The notes under the pieces: generated by a model | The model's input: the letters and a program-made list of their open reading frames with translations, nothing else | What the model was told of the DNA's origin: nothing | The model's database searches: none | Part shown: piece by piece, positions 26,901 through 41,900 of the stretch | How the letters are laid out: every line of letters begins with the position of its first letter | Numbering within the stretch: position 1 is the stretch's first letter | Position numbers and translations under genes: made by a program | Assembly (NCBI GenBank): GCA_008508345.1 | Contig: QNGE01000427.1 | Span: forward strand, 168,044 to 232,043 | DNA: 64,000 bases | Source: Paragonimus westermani | Lineage: Eukaryota; Platyhelminthes; Trematoda; Plagiorchiida; Troglotrematidae | Direction of reading: 5' to 3'

Positions 26901-29900
26901 CTCTGAATCGTTAGCAAAACGTAATCATAAAACGGAACTATCGATTAGCTTCCTAGTTGTTCCTGCGCAGCTTTACATTCCTCCTACTGTGGTGTATTAT
27001 CTGCAATTCTCCTGTGGTTCTTCAAATCAATCTAGTGTCTTTTAGCTGAGGAAACAGACTAACTCAACTGTAGAATGTTGCTTGACTAAGATGTCACTGC
27101 TCTTTTCAAATGAAACATTTGTGAAAAATACCGATTTATAAAGTATATGTGAAATGCACACCAACGAACGCACACTGGTTTCCAGCGTAGTATACAAGAG
27201 TCTGAAATATTCAGCTCGTAGCACACAAAAATTTGATTCAACTGTCGTGGATACTACTCCGTTTCACTTAGAGATTGGTGTTTATAACTTGCCGATATTG
27301 CTTTTTGTTAGGTTGTTTCCTCTGAACAAATGCTTATTAGCAGCACGTCAGAGCTCAAACAGTCATTGGCGAGAAACGGCCACACGGATTTGACGCATAC
27401 GGATGGGTAAGTATTCACACATTTGATCGACAATCTACCAAAACGATATGATCTGTGCACAATCAGAAATAATTAACTAACACCAATATTTCCAGGAAGT
27501 ATTTGTTAGTTGAACATTTTCTGACTGTCACTTATCGCTAACTCTATCAGATAATTCGAAAACGAAATTCTCCGAGAAATATGTTGATCGAATTTAAGTG
27601 TAGTTTTAAAATGAGTGCACAATACTTGACGTGTTAAAAACACTTTTTATTCAGACATTGTCCAGCTGAAACAGACAATTGGGAAACGAATGGATCAATC
27701 GTTGCTGTCGAGCAGAGTTCAAATGGTTCGTTATATTGTTTATATGAGGCTATTTACGTGTGCATGAGGATTTTTTTGTGTACGTTTTGTTTGAGCATGT
27801 CGGGTGTCAGGGTTTGCATATTATAAGTGCGTGACAGAAATAATCGTACTGCTTTTTGTAAGTTTTTAGGTTTCACCACTTCCCGAAAAATTCCACAACT
27901 GAACCCACTAGCTGGGCTCAGTTAAACTTTTCCGTTACCCTCAAGCCTCCTATTTGTAACTCATCAGGTCATTTAGTCCTAATTTGATCTACTTTTAACC
28001 TTAAAATAAACAAACACTTATGACACTAATCAACAGTATGTTCATTGTACACCGGATCACTGTTGAAACACAAATCAAGACCAAGTGAGAATTAAAATTA
28101 CACAGATTAATTGATCACACATCAAACCTACGTCAAAATGTGGTGATTCCCAGTATCTTAACAAATAATATTCGAATCTCGTTTTCATTCCTCCCGCTTC
28201 GAAGTTTCGTTAAACTGTAAAGCTGTTTCCTATTTACAAAACAGTGCCGAAGAAAAACGGGAATGCTTCTTCAGAAACACTGGTGAGATGACACTTGAGC
28301 TACTACCGCACCTTGATACGTCGCCCTACTTGAAATATTGAGTAATCATGCATCATGCGATACCAATTTCTGAGGATATGCCCAGTCCTGAACACGGCTT
28401 CAAAATTCGTTCGAAAATTTCCGCAGAATGAAAGATGCAAACAACTTGGCAAGTAGTTGTTTCAGAGAAGTTAGAGCTACGGGTTGAATAAAAGATGTCC
28501 CGTTGGATCTGGTGCACAGTTATGTATATGCTCTGTAAGATTTACTGCTGAACGTTGCTCTAAGACGTACGGTTAACAATCCAACACCACGAAGGAATTG
28601 CCCAGTGATCTTCAAACCATAACGCTGAAAGTGTAAATTAACATCCACGTAGATTTGGATTTTAATCACTATGTAACATAGATAATGCATCATTAGACCT
28701 GTGCAGTGATATGAAGCTTTAAAAAAGGAACCCACCTTTCTAGTTCGTACAAATCGAACTCTCAGTCACTGTCACTGAATAATATGATGAAAACGATTTT
28801 GTTGAATTCAAGTGAATTCCAAAGGGAAAAAAATGAAGGGAAATGTTGTTCCTTTACCACCAGATTATTATGAAGTTGAAACACATAATAGAAGGTGACA
28901 TTATTACGAAGACTAAATTTGCCGTACTGAGATAAGCAAACCGCAATGTTTCCTGCCCGGACGACACTTCAAAATTCCACGACACAACATACAGTGTCCT
29001 TATCAACCCAACACCTACCGTTCATCACCTCACACAAGTGGTTAGTTAACCAGCTTGAGTCGAGTTGTTTAACGCTGTGAATAGGTAACCTCGAAGACAG
29101 CTTAGAATTTGTTGACAGCTCGTGAGGGCCCGTTTATACAAAACACTTCACATTACCTATGACACCTCTTTACTGTCAACTAGCGACTTGTTATTGTAAG
29201 TAATCACTTTTCTGTGTGAATACATTGATCCCTTATACATAAAGACCGATTTTCTAAGTAAGATCCTTGGACTACTTATTTTGTGTTCTACGCTAAACAT
29301 ATAGTTCTAGCTTAAAAGGATTTTTTAACAATAGATTAATGGGGGTTGGAATGGCTCACTGTTGGTTCAAACTTGACTGATAATCACATAGGATAATTAA
29401 AGGGGAACAGTTTCGTGTTTGAGCAGTCAAACATTACGCTTTCACCGCGGACTAGTAATTTGTTTTCATTGTTCAATTTAACGTCACTAGTTTAAATGTT
29501 ATTAGGGTGGTGCAGGTCACTGCTAAATAGGAGTTGAATTAGTTCAGTTACCCAGAAAACTCCTGAAAAGAGGAATCGATGTTCACGGTCTACAGTGGAA
29601 CAAACGTCTTCAGCTATATGATTGAAAGGCCGGTTCACTTCGTGATGAACTTTCAGATGCAGCCATCAGTAAAATTCCCTTCGAACACAACCAGTGAATG
29701 CTCGTTTATTTTTTCGTTTCCTGCTGTTGCGCAGTAGACTTTGTCGACTAAACAACGAGTTGGCTGTCTAAACGGGTTAAAGAGCATAAATCATCTTGAA
29801 TTAAAATCAGATTTTCAAAATCAGTCTTTTCACAACAACAGACGTTTTGTTGAATGTTGTTTGTATTAAAAAGTTCGTGATAGACAATCGATTTTGGAAA

Positions 29901-32900
29901 ACAAAGTTACAGATTCCGTTAGTGACCCCCAATCAGTAGCACATGCAAATCAACAAAAAACTGCCTACACATCTTGAAGCATTGGATTCCTTTTAAAAAA
30001 AATTCACCAACATAGAAAGGAAACATCTTGCAATAGGACTAAATCAACCCGTGGCGTTGATGACTTCATACTTGGTGTTTATGTATGCGTGTCTGTGCCC
30101 TGTGCACTTATATTTGTCCGTTGTATATAACCTGTATGTATTAGGTTTGCGGCTGATGACAGCCAACCACATGTTAACATACCACAAAATGTCTTCTTTC
30201 TGCACTCTCTATGCCTACACAACATTTACAGTCAACTATGGGGAACTGTCAAGAATTCCTATGTAAATGGTCAAAAGCACAAACATGCGAGAGGTAGATA
30301 TTGAATAGTCAGACGACCCCATAATGAATGCATAAAAGATATCATGACAAATTTGCAACAACCTTATATGGATATTGTGATTTCTCGCAACCGCGAGACC
30401 GGGGAGTTTGTTGCCTTTAATTCACTGTAAGTACGTCTCCTGACATCTCTCAGGAGGAACAAAACAGAAAGCGCATATATACAGGAAACCTTGCAATGCA
30501 TGAAGACTAGACCTAGCCACCTGGCAGACATAGTTACACTTATCGATAGGAAGTGTTTCAGCCAACAGAATTGTTTTGTAATGCGTTCAAGTTCACAAAG
30601 AACAAACAATATATGATGCTCGACACGAGCAAACAAATGAATTGGTTGTAGAACATGGATGTTTCTCTTTGAGTTGTGACATGACAACGGGTGTTCTACA
30701 ACCAATTATTTTGTGTATTCATTTGTTTGCTCGTGTCGAGCATCATATATTGGTCGTACTACAAGGTGATTGTCGGACAGGGTACGTGAACACCACCCTG
30801 CGTGTTTGAACAGGGGTGTGATTAAAACGGTTTCGAGCGCGATTGTCACTCACCTGACCGACCCTGATCATTCTGTCAGTAAGAAAGATGCTCTTCGGAT
30901 TGTCTACCGAGTGCCAAGGAATCGATCAAAAATGGTGAGATTCCGAATGTTGACCGTTGTCGAAGCCATTAACATCCGATTGCGCAACCCTGTCCTCTGT
31001 GCTCAGAAGTCCGTGCGGACGTTTAACCTCCCTTGGCCCACAACCAATCAAGCCCACGATTTGGAACAGTGATTGCGTGACTGATAACAAACACATCGTC
31101 CTTAACCTATATTGACCGTTTTTCTGACTCACACTAGTCAGTGTTTCCATATTTGTGTTGTAATTAGCCTGATGATCAAACACAGGAAACAAGCCTTGTT
31201 CGATACTCTGTCGTTCTCATGAATTCAATGGATATTTTCGAACGAATTAAACAAGCAATAGACAACCATATGGGCGAACAGTTCTTTAACGCAAACACTT
31301 TACTGGTGTCCTCCGTTCCACTAACGTTCTGTTAACAACACTTTGCAATGCGTACGGTGAATAGCGTGAATGATAGGAAAGCATATTTCCGAAATATCAC
31401 TGAGTTCTTGGAGGTTAGATTTGGCCGCAAAAGTTGTGTTGGACACTTAAGTCTAGCATTCCTACTTTATGGCTGTTCATTCAATCTGCTAGATATTTGT
31501 TAATTTCCGTCAGTGTCGCACTAATCGTGCGTGTTTAGAAGCGCTCCAACATGAATTTGATCACGTTTGCCATGTGAACACGTGACGGTCATTGTTGCCT
31601 ATCATGTTTTCGTTTCATCTTGTTAATTCATTTCTGTTAATCATCACCAACATGACGTTGCAGCAAGAAATTTTGCTGGGTTGCAGGAGATTAGAATCTA
31701 CTGGTAAACCGACAGACATCCAACCGGGTTTACTCAAACACATCTTTGAGCTTTGACAGGGTATAGGAATACATTGATGACAATCATCACAAAGATTACT
31801 AAAACGTGGGTCAGATACACTGGATAGAATGCGCCTAAAAATGTGCCGATAAACCTGTAGACTCACAAGACCAAAGCGATCATTATATTGCTGACGCACT
31901 AGAAGTCTCTGGTGATATCGTAGAATAAGACTAAAACTACGTTATAGGAGAGGGCCGAGAGATTTCACGATAAGTAATTTCCTGCTTAGCCACTCGTCTT
32001 TGAATAGGTGGGCAAAAGTACACGTTTGATTTGAAGTTAGTTATTTGACAAAACCAGCCGAACCATTAAACCCAGTCAGCTAAATGTCAACAAAAATGTG
32101 TTTTGATAGGATGCAAATGGTAAATTTCTATACTGTACTGAGTGAACTCATATGGGTTATTCATTTAACTGTAACTGATGGATTATATGCAGGTGGAAGG
32201 CCGCTGACCTTTTAAACTCTGTGAAATGATTCAAACGGTTTGCCTTGAAGTTCTGACCGGTATTTGCGCACGGACATACGAGAGGACAAAACAATACACT
32301 TCAATTATTAGCTACTCAAGAGATGGATATACATGTGGTGCTAACTAGTTGCTGGACACTTTCATATATTTTCTAATTTGTTCCAGTTAGGCGACAGGAA
32401 TTGTGCATTGTGCAGCGAACACATCCTTCCAAATGAAGGAATGTACACGCCTTCCGGGTTTTATCACAAACATTGTTTGGTGTGTGGAAATTGTAAAGAA
32501 AACTTGAAGTAAGTCAAAGTTCCCTTCTCCAGCAATCATTTTTATATTGAGGTGCATATGAACACCTAATCCGTTATTTTCCTGGCAGACCGGTAGCTCG
32601 TGTGATAAAAAACTTACCAGTAGCTTTTGTAAACGTTTCGATGCTCAACATGGATGGAGATTACTGATTACTTTGGTAATTATTTTGTTCTGTTATTCGA
32701 ACTCATTGAGTTGCATAGATCGATGTGGGTGCCGCACACGAGGTGATACCTTGTAATTTCACCGTTTATCCCGAGTTGGTAGGTCTAAGCGAGTAAGCAC
32801 ACTTGATGACCTAGTACAATCATAAAGGCATTCGTGTCCTTCCGACCAATCATACCAGTTAACGTTCAGTGAAAGCCGGTTCATTCTTTTAAAATTAATT

Positions 32901-35900
32901 CTAAGCCATGCGAGCACATTAAACGGACGGAAAATACCAAGGATTTCGGTTACGTACAGGCGGATGTTGGCCGACCAAGAAACTTTCGTCGAATCTGGTG
33001 AAATCAGCTTGAACGTAAAATGGAAGCCCTTAAATAAAGGTCTAATGATAGCTTCAGTTCTGCATAGCAAGGCTTTATTATACCTTTCTAAATCTACTGG
33101 AAGAGAAGGCCTTAAAAATGCAATCTAAGAAAATTGCGAGGGTCTGCTTGTTCGTCTAGACCCGGACTATGTGTTGATGCTATGGATAGAGTGTAACAAA
33201 ATCACAACGAACTATCAAGCTGATTACTGCTATACTGCTACCTTGAAGAGGTGGTCGGGCTTGTGTACTGTTTTGATCCGGCAGACTATGCTGACTAGGA
33301 TTCCGGTCCTTCCAGGTGCAACCTTGTCAGACAGGCCAAAGAGGAGCAGTCAGACGAAAAGCAGTTACAATCATAGGATTGTATGTCTCACTACTGACCG
33401 CGTAGGAGTGCTTAGGCAGTGAGGCACGATCCTATGGGCATACAGCAGAACTATTTTTATAGTTGCGGCACTGCTGTCTTCCGTATCAGGAAGAAGGGGG
33501 TTAGAAAAGGTACCCTTAAACAAAGAGCACTCCGATCGCCCAACGGTTGACCGTGACCNNNNNNNNNNNNNNNNNNNNNNNNNNNNNNNNNNNNNNNNNN
33601 NNNNNNNNNNNNNNNNNNNNNNNNNNNNNNNNNNNNNNNNNNNNNNNNNNNNNNNNNNNNNNNNNNNNNNNNNNNNNNNNNNNNNNNNNNNNNNNNNNNN
33701 NNNNNNNNNNNNNNNNNNNNNNNNNNNNNNNNNNNNNNNNNNNNNNNNNNNNNNNNNNNNNNNNNNNNNNNNNNNNNNNNNNNNNNNNNNNNNNNNNNNN
33801 NNNNNNNNNNNNNNNNNNNNNNNNNNNNNNNNNNNNNNNNNNNNNNNNNNNNNNNNNNNNNNNNNNNNNNNNNNNNNNNNNNNNNNNNNNNNNNNNNNNN
33901 NNNNNNNNNNNNNNNNNNNNNNNNNNNNNNNNNNNNNNNNNNNNNNNNNNNNNNNNNNNNNNNNNNNNNNNNNNNNNNNNNNNNNNNNNNNNNNNNNNNN
34001 NNNNNNNNNNNNNNNNNNNNNNNNNNNNNNNNNNNNNNNNNNNNNNNNNNNNNNNNNNNNNNNNNNNNNNNNNNNNNNNNNNNNNNNNNNNNNNNNNNNN
34101 NNNNNNNNNNNNNNNNNNNNNNNNNNNNNNNNNNNNNNNNNNNNNNNNNNNNNNNNNNNNNNNNNNNNNNNNNNNNNNNNNNNNNNNNNNNNNNNNNNNN
34201 NNNNNNNNNNNNNNNNNNNNNNNNNNNNNNNNNNNNNNNNNNNNNNNNNNNNNNNNNNNNNNNNNNNNNNNNNNNNNNNNNNNNNNNNNNNNNNNNNNNN
34301 NNNNNNNNNNNNNNNNNNNNNNNNNNNNNNNNNNNNNNNNNNNNNNNNNNNNNNNNNNNNNNNNNNNNNNNNNNNNNNNNNNNNNNNNNNNNNNNNNNNN
34401 NNNTGTTTCCTTCTAGAATATTCCACGTCACTGTTGAGGTGAGCGGCGGCCCGAGCCACAGTACCTCTGGTCAGATTCATGGCTGTTATGATGATGATGA
34501 TTATTGCTAGATTAGGTCCGATTGCCTCATCTCTTTCTGTTGAGGTGGATCCAAAGGGTCATCGAAAGTGGATATGCGAACAAACAGACAACATTCCGGT
34601 CAGACTATAATGTCTGTTCCTTACTTACCACACCATGATTAATCTTCTATTGTAAGATACAGTTCTTTTCTTAAGTAATATGCGTCGGTGCAAAATGGGA
34701 AATAATTTTTGTCCAACACGTCTTATCTGACAAAAGTGAACTGATCGTACATTTAAATGCAAAATACTGACCTTTTCCAGATAAGGTGTTACAACGGTAT
34801 GAATGCAACTCGTGTTATCGTAGTGTGTACGCCGTACTACATAGTAACAACGGCTGCGTGAGATAACTAGATAAGTAAGATGGTTACAACTACTATAAAT
34901 TGCTGGAATGTGCTTCCATGGCTTTGGTTACTGTTGCGTAATTCGCTGGGTGTATGTGGGTACTTGAAGCTGCTGTTGCATGAAAACGAAAAGGGGTTGA
35001 TCAAGTGTATATAGTGATCAGGATGTCCTACGATAGTTGCCTTTGACGTTCCCTTGGAAGCTGGTTAGTGCGATGGAAAACAGTGTTAGTGGTTTTACTG
35101 AATGGGCGGCTGGACAGCGTTTGGCTCGTTAAGCTACAGTGCGCCATAGTATGTTGTTTCTAGTGCGAAAACTGTTTCCATTCTGCAGTTGAAATTGATA
35201 TCTGCGTTCACACTGCTGTTTTTGCTTGATTGTTGTGGTCGTTTATCGACTGCTCATAAATTTCACGAAATGCGCACTGCTTTGTGCATATCCTAATTGA
35301 TCCCTACCGTTTACGCCGTTTCGATTTCTTTACAAGGATGCCGTTCTTAACATCTGCGTTTATTAAAACTTCGACGAATTGCCAGTGATCCTCTGATGAC
35401 AAGCCGATTGCAACCGCTGGTCAACTTATATCACTTAGGTTCCCTGGCAAACGTTTTGAGCCGGCTTGTAGTAGTTCATTACGGAAATATGTGTGCAGGA
35501 GGCTAACCATACTTTACTGTATAAACGAGAAGTGAGCAGTCAGTAATGACTGTGACCTAGTAGACCATCAACACCAAGGTTAGTTGCCATGTGTGGCTAT
35601 CCGGTTAAGGTAGAGTACACCTCAAACAACGCATCGTTCAACAGTCACCAACCTGAATGGTGTATATTTTCCGTTCTGATTCACAAGAACGATGTATATC
35701 ATTGAATATTCATTCAATTCATACCATCAATATCCTGACAATATTTTCAGTAGACTGCTCTCTATTGTTCCTGTAGTCAAATGTGAACACAAACGCACAG
35801 CAGAACAGTTTTCTCAAAACATTTCCTTAATATACCGGATTGGATAACATTTGACTTACAAACCATGATTTTACACATTTACGGCTTTTAATGCTTCCAG

Positions 35901-38900
35901 AACTGTTTGTTTGCTTATAAGAGATAAAATTAACTTTGCTCAAGATAGGCCGTCTGCATGAAGAGTTGGGAGAAGTAGGTGGTACATCTAAATGTGAGAT
36001 AACGGATGATACTGGGAAAACTTTACTCAACAGCTAATTATGCAACATTATTATCTCAAAATCTAGGGTACAAAACGCGAATTGGAAAAAAATGAACATA
36101 CTTATGCGCTCGTTTCTGCACGTGTATTTTATGTATAGTCCGATCTTGTAAATTGTCGGATGTGTTTTTTTACAGTATATGGAAAAACATAAACGTTGAG
36201 GGCGTTTTGTACTGCTATCCGAAATGTAATGCCACTGCGATGGTTAAAAGTAAGAAGGAATACTTTTCTTAATTGTAACCTTTTTTTGATTATTCTTGGT
36301 CATTTATAAATACGTTTAAAAATAATGGGTTCACGTATGTGGATTAAGTGGTTTTGATAGCGTTAATTTTGCGAAGCAGTAAACTTCGATCCTTTCTGAT
36401 ACCAGGGAATTACCTTCATGCTGAACCAGAATTTTCAAACAGTGGCTAATTTCCATAAAACCATGCGGTATTGAAAATGTCACCTTCGTAGAGCGCGAAG
36501 CTGCCAGTGCTGTACCGGAAGGGGCCCATCTTACGAAACAACATGTTTATGAGAGATTTGAATCGCACCGGAGAAACACAAGTGTATGGGTAAACTCCCA
36601 TAAATTGAAGAAACCTGTCTGGCCTCGTAAAGCACGGGAATATAGTTTGTAATCGTATAATGAAGGATGAAGCACTCATCGAGTTCCACCAAATATCGTG
36701 GTCCGGTTACTCACTAACCCGGAAGTAAGCAGCAACCACCTGTAAGTAAGCAAACATAGACAGACATACACTCAGCGTACGCTAACACTATCCTAAAGCA
36801 TCTCTTCTGCCTATTTTATGTATTTGTAAGGCCAGGATATTTGTTAGTGTAAATGATAGACTGTTTACACCATACCTTGCTTAACTTGTAGTATAGGTAA
36901 CGGGTGACATTAAGGCTTACTAAAAGACTTCTTCATCTTAAGTCACCTTAATTCCGACTAGTTGCATCAGTACCGTACACGTATAGTATTAAACTAATTT
37001 ACGTGCCCTACAAAATGAATCGATGTAAGCTATAATACCGCCCTTTTAGTTAACCTGGCTAAACTACCGGTGAATATAATTGTAACGGTTACTTAACTGA
37101 ATTAATTGCAACGACTGGCTGTTACATTTCGACATTCAAAGAATGATGTATCACACAATATTAAAACCTCTCTTATGACATTCAATCTCCAAATCTAAGA
37201 ATATGTCACAATGTTATAAAGTCCGACTGACTACCCTTTAAAAATTCAGGTGATAACAAAACTTCCGTAAGTGTACATTTATTTTTGTAATTTGTTGAAG
37301 AAGAAACTCTCTTTATCCCTCAAAATCACGTCACCATAGAAATGAAGAAGTGAATTTTTATTGCAACGCAGATATGAAACACGTCCGGACCATACAGTAA
37401 AAACAATAAAGGTTGTTAATATATAAAACACAGACCTACGCTGCTTATCTCACTTTGATTAGAGGTCATTACACTTTCTAACCTATTATCTTTAAAAGTG
37501 ATTGATTTCAGTTTCATGAAAATACAGTGTATTCACACTAAATTTCAGTCCTTTTCGTTTATCCCTACAGAAGCAACAAGTATGCAGTGTGTGCAGTGAA
37601 CCGGTGGAGTCCCATGACAAACTAGACGCTAAGGGGACAGTTTATCATATAAACTGTTTCAAATGTCATAAGTGTGGCCGCAATCTCAAGTGAGTATTTG
37701 AAACCGCAAGGCAACTGTTGTAATCCCCTCCCACAGTTTTTTGGTAAGTCCCAATTGTCACTTTAGAGTCAATCCTAATTGGAAGTACTGCGTATTATTT
37801 TACTGCTATAAGTGTGACGACACACTGATATACAGTGTGTTGGTTTAATCGATAGTCTGTATGAGTGACAGGTCCAAAGTCAATCGGGAACCAATGGAAC
37901 CAACAGATGTGACGAATTGAGGCGGTTCCTGATGAACGAGCGAGGTTTTGCTATCGGTTATCTGGCTTTGTATTCCTCTTTAATGTTTAATGATAATAAG
38001 TCCTTTCTTTGGTTGCATCAATTTGTAAGTTTCATTTTGTTACTAAAAAGTATATAGGTCAGGGTCTCTGTGTGTAGAGTGGCCCAGCTGAACTGTTTGA
38101 GCAAGTAATTCAGAAAGTATTGACGCAACAATAAAATACAACGGGTTAAGAATTTCAAATAGACTTTCATTTGTCTAAGAACCCTTTTAAAAATAGTCAG
38201 AATCATAGCAGGAAGAATAAGGCTTTATTAGGCTAGAGCTTGTTTAGGATGCACGGTATGCGTGTGTCTCCAGTAGTTCCAAAAGAACGGGTCTGTTTGG
38301 GGACACTTACCAACAACTGAGCGTTAAGTGGCTAATCAGGAGGCGAGACCTCTTACTTCCTAGTCCTTTGGTGAACCGAAGACTCTTTTCAGAGCCCTCT
38401 GTATGATCAAGTCCTAGCGCCATTAGAGAATTTAAGTTGTGAACTTACCAATTGTAACTCATCATCCAAGGGTGCTATCGTAGGACTACTTCAATCCGTT
38501 TGAACCACGAAATCCACCTTTTATCTGTTTACACTTATCACGGCAAAAAGCTGCGTAGAGCTGCAACTGTGCAAAAGAATACACCTTTGTATGTACAGCA
38601 CACACAGAGAGAACCAGTGTCCGACTGTACCGCTGTTGGGTTTACATGTATAAAAGAGGTTGCTGAAATTTATGCCACTTTAATTATGAAGTGACTTTAC
38701 GTTTCATTTTTATATTCTACTTTGTTGTGAATTGGAAATATTGAACGTCCCGAACCACCAATTGTGAACGATAGAAAATATGTAGCGAAGTCGGCTTATG
38801 CTCATTGCTTTTCACCATTGGAATCAACGAGCCTATTTCAAATAAGAATACAGTCCAAAACCGCATTGAATTTTGTGCGTTCTTGCTTTTTTTACGTGTA

Positions 38901-41900
38901 GTGTGTGGAAGTACAAGCTAGAGGACGGGAAACTCTATTGTGAACGTCAATGTTTGGAAGTTGGAGACATTTCGGGTAAAGTTGCAAATGGTTACGTTTT
39001 TAGTAAGGAAACAAATGTTAGTATTAGCTTCGCGACGATCAAGTTGAATAAATCAGTTTCGTACATTCATAGGCATGCTAACAATAAATGAGAGGTTGGA
39101 ATTTTCTCACAAGTAGTGACGTTTACCGGCATTTCTGATTGTATGTGCGACCTCTTCGCTGATTAAAATAAAATTGCACGGCTTGCTGCTTTTTTTAAAA
39201 TCTACACCAGAAGTGTATGTCTAGAAATTAGGTATCTGAAGCCGTAAAGAGTGACAGCACGCGTTTTAATACAGTGTGAAAGGGAAAACACAGAATCACT
39301 CAAGACCAACAATTAGGTGTTACTTCTGTGTCTATAGGTAAGAAATTAAAAAGCTAGGCGACTGTACGGTAACGGCCGATATTTAAAAGACTCCTCTTGG
39401 TTGACTTCTATACATCACTATTGTGCTGTGCAGCTAATCTGATAAAGTGCAGCAAAGAATACGTCGGAAATGATATACGTGACTCCAAACTGGGAACACT
39501 GCGTTACAACAAGAGCGATGATCGTACAAATGGATTAGTCTCATTAACAGGACACGTGAAATTAAGATTTGACATTTACCAGAGCATAATTTGACGTTCG
39601 TAGGGTTATAATTTTGAATTCATACACACAAGGTGGGGATTATGATGCACACGATCTATACTTAAGGTGCCAGTCTACTTTTTGTACGTTTCGAAATGAG
39701 AGTCTTGTCATTCAGTACTGGACACCGGTATAGTAAAAATTTACGTTCACTGAAGGTTAGCTCACCAAAACTAATTTGACGCCATAAAAACCTTTCTAGT
39801 GCTTGTGAATTTGAATGGATCTATAAATTCATGAAAATCGGAAGAGCTTACTTGTCAGAATTATATATTTCCCAACGTTTGCTTAGAAATTTCTTCAGAA
39901 TATCCTAAGTCCAAGATGTTCATTAGCTTCTAATTTGGCATAACATCTTTGAAAAAAAAACGACTCAAAGGATAGATACGATTGCATATGAACACCACAA
40001 TCGTCTTTTTATGATTCATAGGGGGGGTAGCGAGTAATAAGTTTTACATGTTGCTCTGATAGCTTCAGTCATCAAGAGACCAGCTCGTGAGAAGTGTTCT
40101 AATCTTTATGCACAATCGAATAAAAACAAACAGACAACACTTTCGTGAACCCAGATAATTATTCACATTCTGCTTCAAACATGATTTGATTGTTTTAATA
40201 GTTACTTCCAGTATGCGCAAACGACTTTCTCATCGCACCTTGAAAAGTATATGTTCCAAGCAATCAGTTACATGTGAACTGTCTGGAAGTTACCCTGAGT
40301 ACTAGCGTAATGTCGTTTCTTACTGTTGTTAACTTCTTTGCTGATGTGGGAAGGCTACCTTTCTAATTCGGACATTCGGTTGCACATCGCCTATTCAGTT
40401 GCATGTATCAGTTGGTCTATGTTCCTTCGCTGGATATCAAAATCGTTCTTAGTTGTGCTTTGTTGGCTTTCGGAGGATTCGACACATTGGATAGAACTTA
40501 GAAGTATCTATCGGGTTTGGTGAGACACTCCTTCGACTGTACGGAATGTAATCATCTTATGGTACATAATAAATGCACATCTAGTTGATCTTATCCTCTT
40601 CATTAAGATCTCTCAAAATGTAGTTCCATATTTTACACTTTATTCAAAATCGAACTTGTGAATGCGTGCAATCAATATTCCCGCCTCTCTGGTTTACTCT
40701 ATTTAGCTCAATTTCTACGCAAACCAAACCCCTTCTCTGAGTTAACGACGAAACTAAATCAGCCTCTTTTTGACATCGCCTAACTTGTTTCTTCAGTATT
40801 CTATATGAGAACTTTGGTATTAACTTTGCTAGAGTTAGTCTAGATTGTCATTTATTAGGTGTGAGCATAATTGCATGAAAGGCCGAATATGTACTTCTGT
40901 GAGTTCATAAACCATACGGTTGACAGCTAGATATATAAGTAATTTCGGCATCATCTTTAAATTCTGAATAAGTAAAGCCCAGTTTTGTGAATGACCACCA
41001 TCAATGTAGGCTCCTAAACCTTTGGTAGCTCTAATTGAAGTAGTGAACCTTCTTCAAGCGAACACTACCCTAATGTATGACTTCCTGATGTTGAAATGCT
41101 CGAGGGACAATATACTTTCTCTATTCGAAGGGGAGTCATACGAATTAGGTTAATGCCAGAGTGTACATTGTCAAGAAAATCATATCAGTAAGTGACTAGT
41201 CACAAGCTCAAAGATAGACTGAAAAAAGGCAAAACGCTCACACATACCTAATTTGTGCAGACACGAAACCTGAATAAAATCGATGCATCGTTTCTACCGC
41301 GTTGAGCATGGTCGACCCACCAGAATGACTTCTTGTCAGTTGGTTTGCCAACATCTCAACAAACTTACGCAGGAAGCCTTGTCACTTTTGGGTAACACAT
41401 ATCTGCTTGTCAGAGTGTTGACAATCACTATTTTACTGGTAAGCAGATGACACCACTTTCTATACAGGTACTATTTTTTTTAAAGTCGGGGCTGGTCAAT
41501 CAAACTTATAAACTGGTGTTTTTTCCACAGCCGTCTGTGGAAACGGCATCAATTAATGATGTGTTGGCGACCTAAGTAGGCATTATGAATGAGCATGTTT
41601 GATTTAATAAATAGCAATATTGGCAGAAACACTATGCAACACATGAATTTCCATCGAGTCCAATGAGCGGAAACATCTCAATGGTCAAACCTGGTCAGTT
41701 TTATGCTCTTCTCATGCTATCTGATTTCATGAGAGTTACTTCCCTAGGCTGCTCAAGTGAACGTTGTTCATAAAAGCGTACATTTGACAGACATTTTTTG
41801 GACATTAATTTTTACAAAAGACAAGGTATATGTGGGCCGAAAAGGTAATCTCCGGATAATGTACGCATAAATGTTCAACTCAGTACCGGATACACGTCAA

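Larger units (their letters stand above)
28283..32386 (+). other. Intron 7 of the LIM gene
   Basis: About 4.1 kb. It holds the Penelope-like fragment and its hairpin at 30607-31075. Nothing else was identified. Confidence 0.4.
32509..36175 (+). other. Intron within LIM domain 1
   Basis: About 3.7 kb. It includes the assembly gap at 33559-34403 and the 3' end of a dispersed repeat at 34404-34520. No other feature was identified. Confidence 0.4.

Noticed and set aside
33371..34480. Three long open frames of 289-369 codons across 33.4-34.5 kb
   Set aside because: They consist almost wholly of undetermined bases in the assembly gap.
40202..40236. 35-nt candidate linker after a strong acceptor
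   Set aside because: It gives an in-frame TGA in the required phase.
41532..41576. Possible exon after the strong acceptor TTTTTTCCACAG
   Set aside because: Stops in the required phase and no usable donor; CCACAGCCGTCTGTGG is a small palindrome instead.
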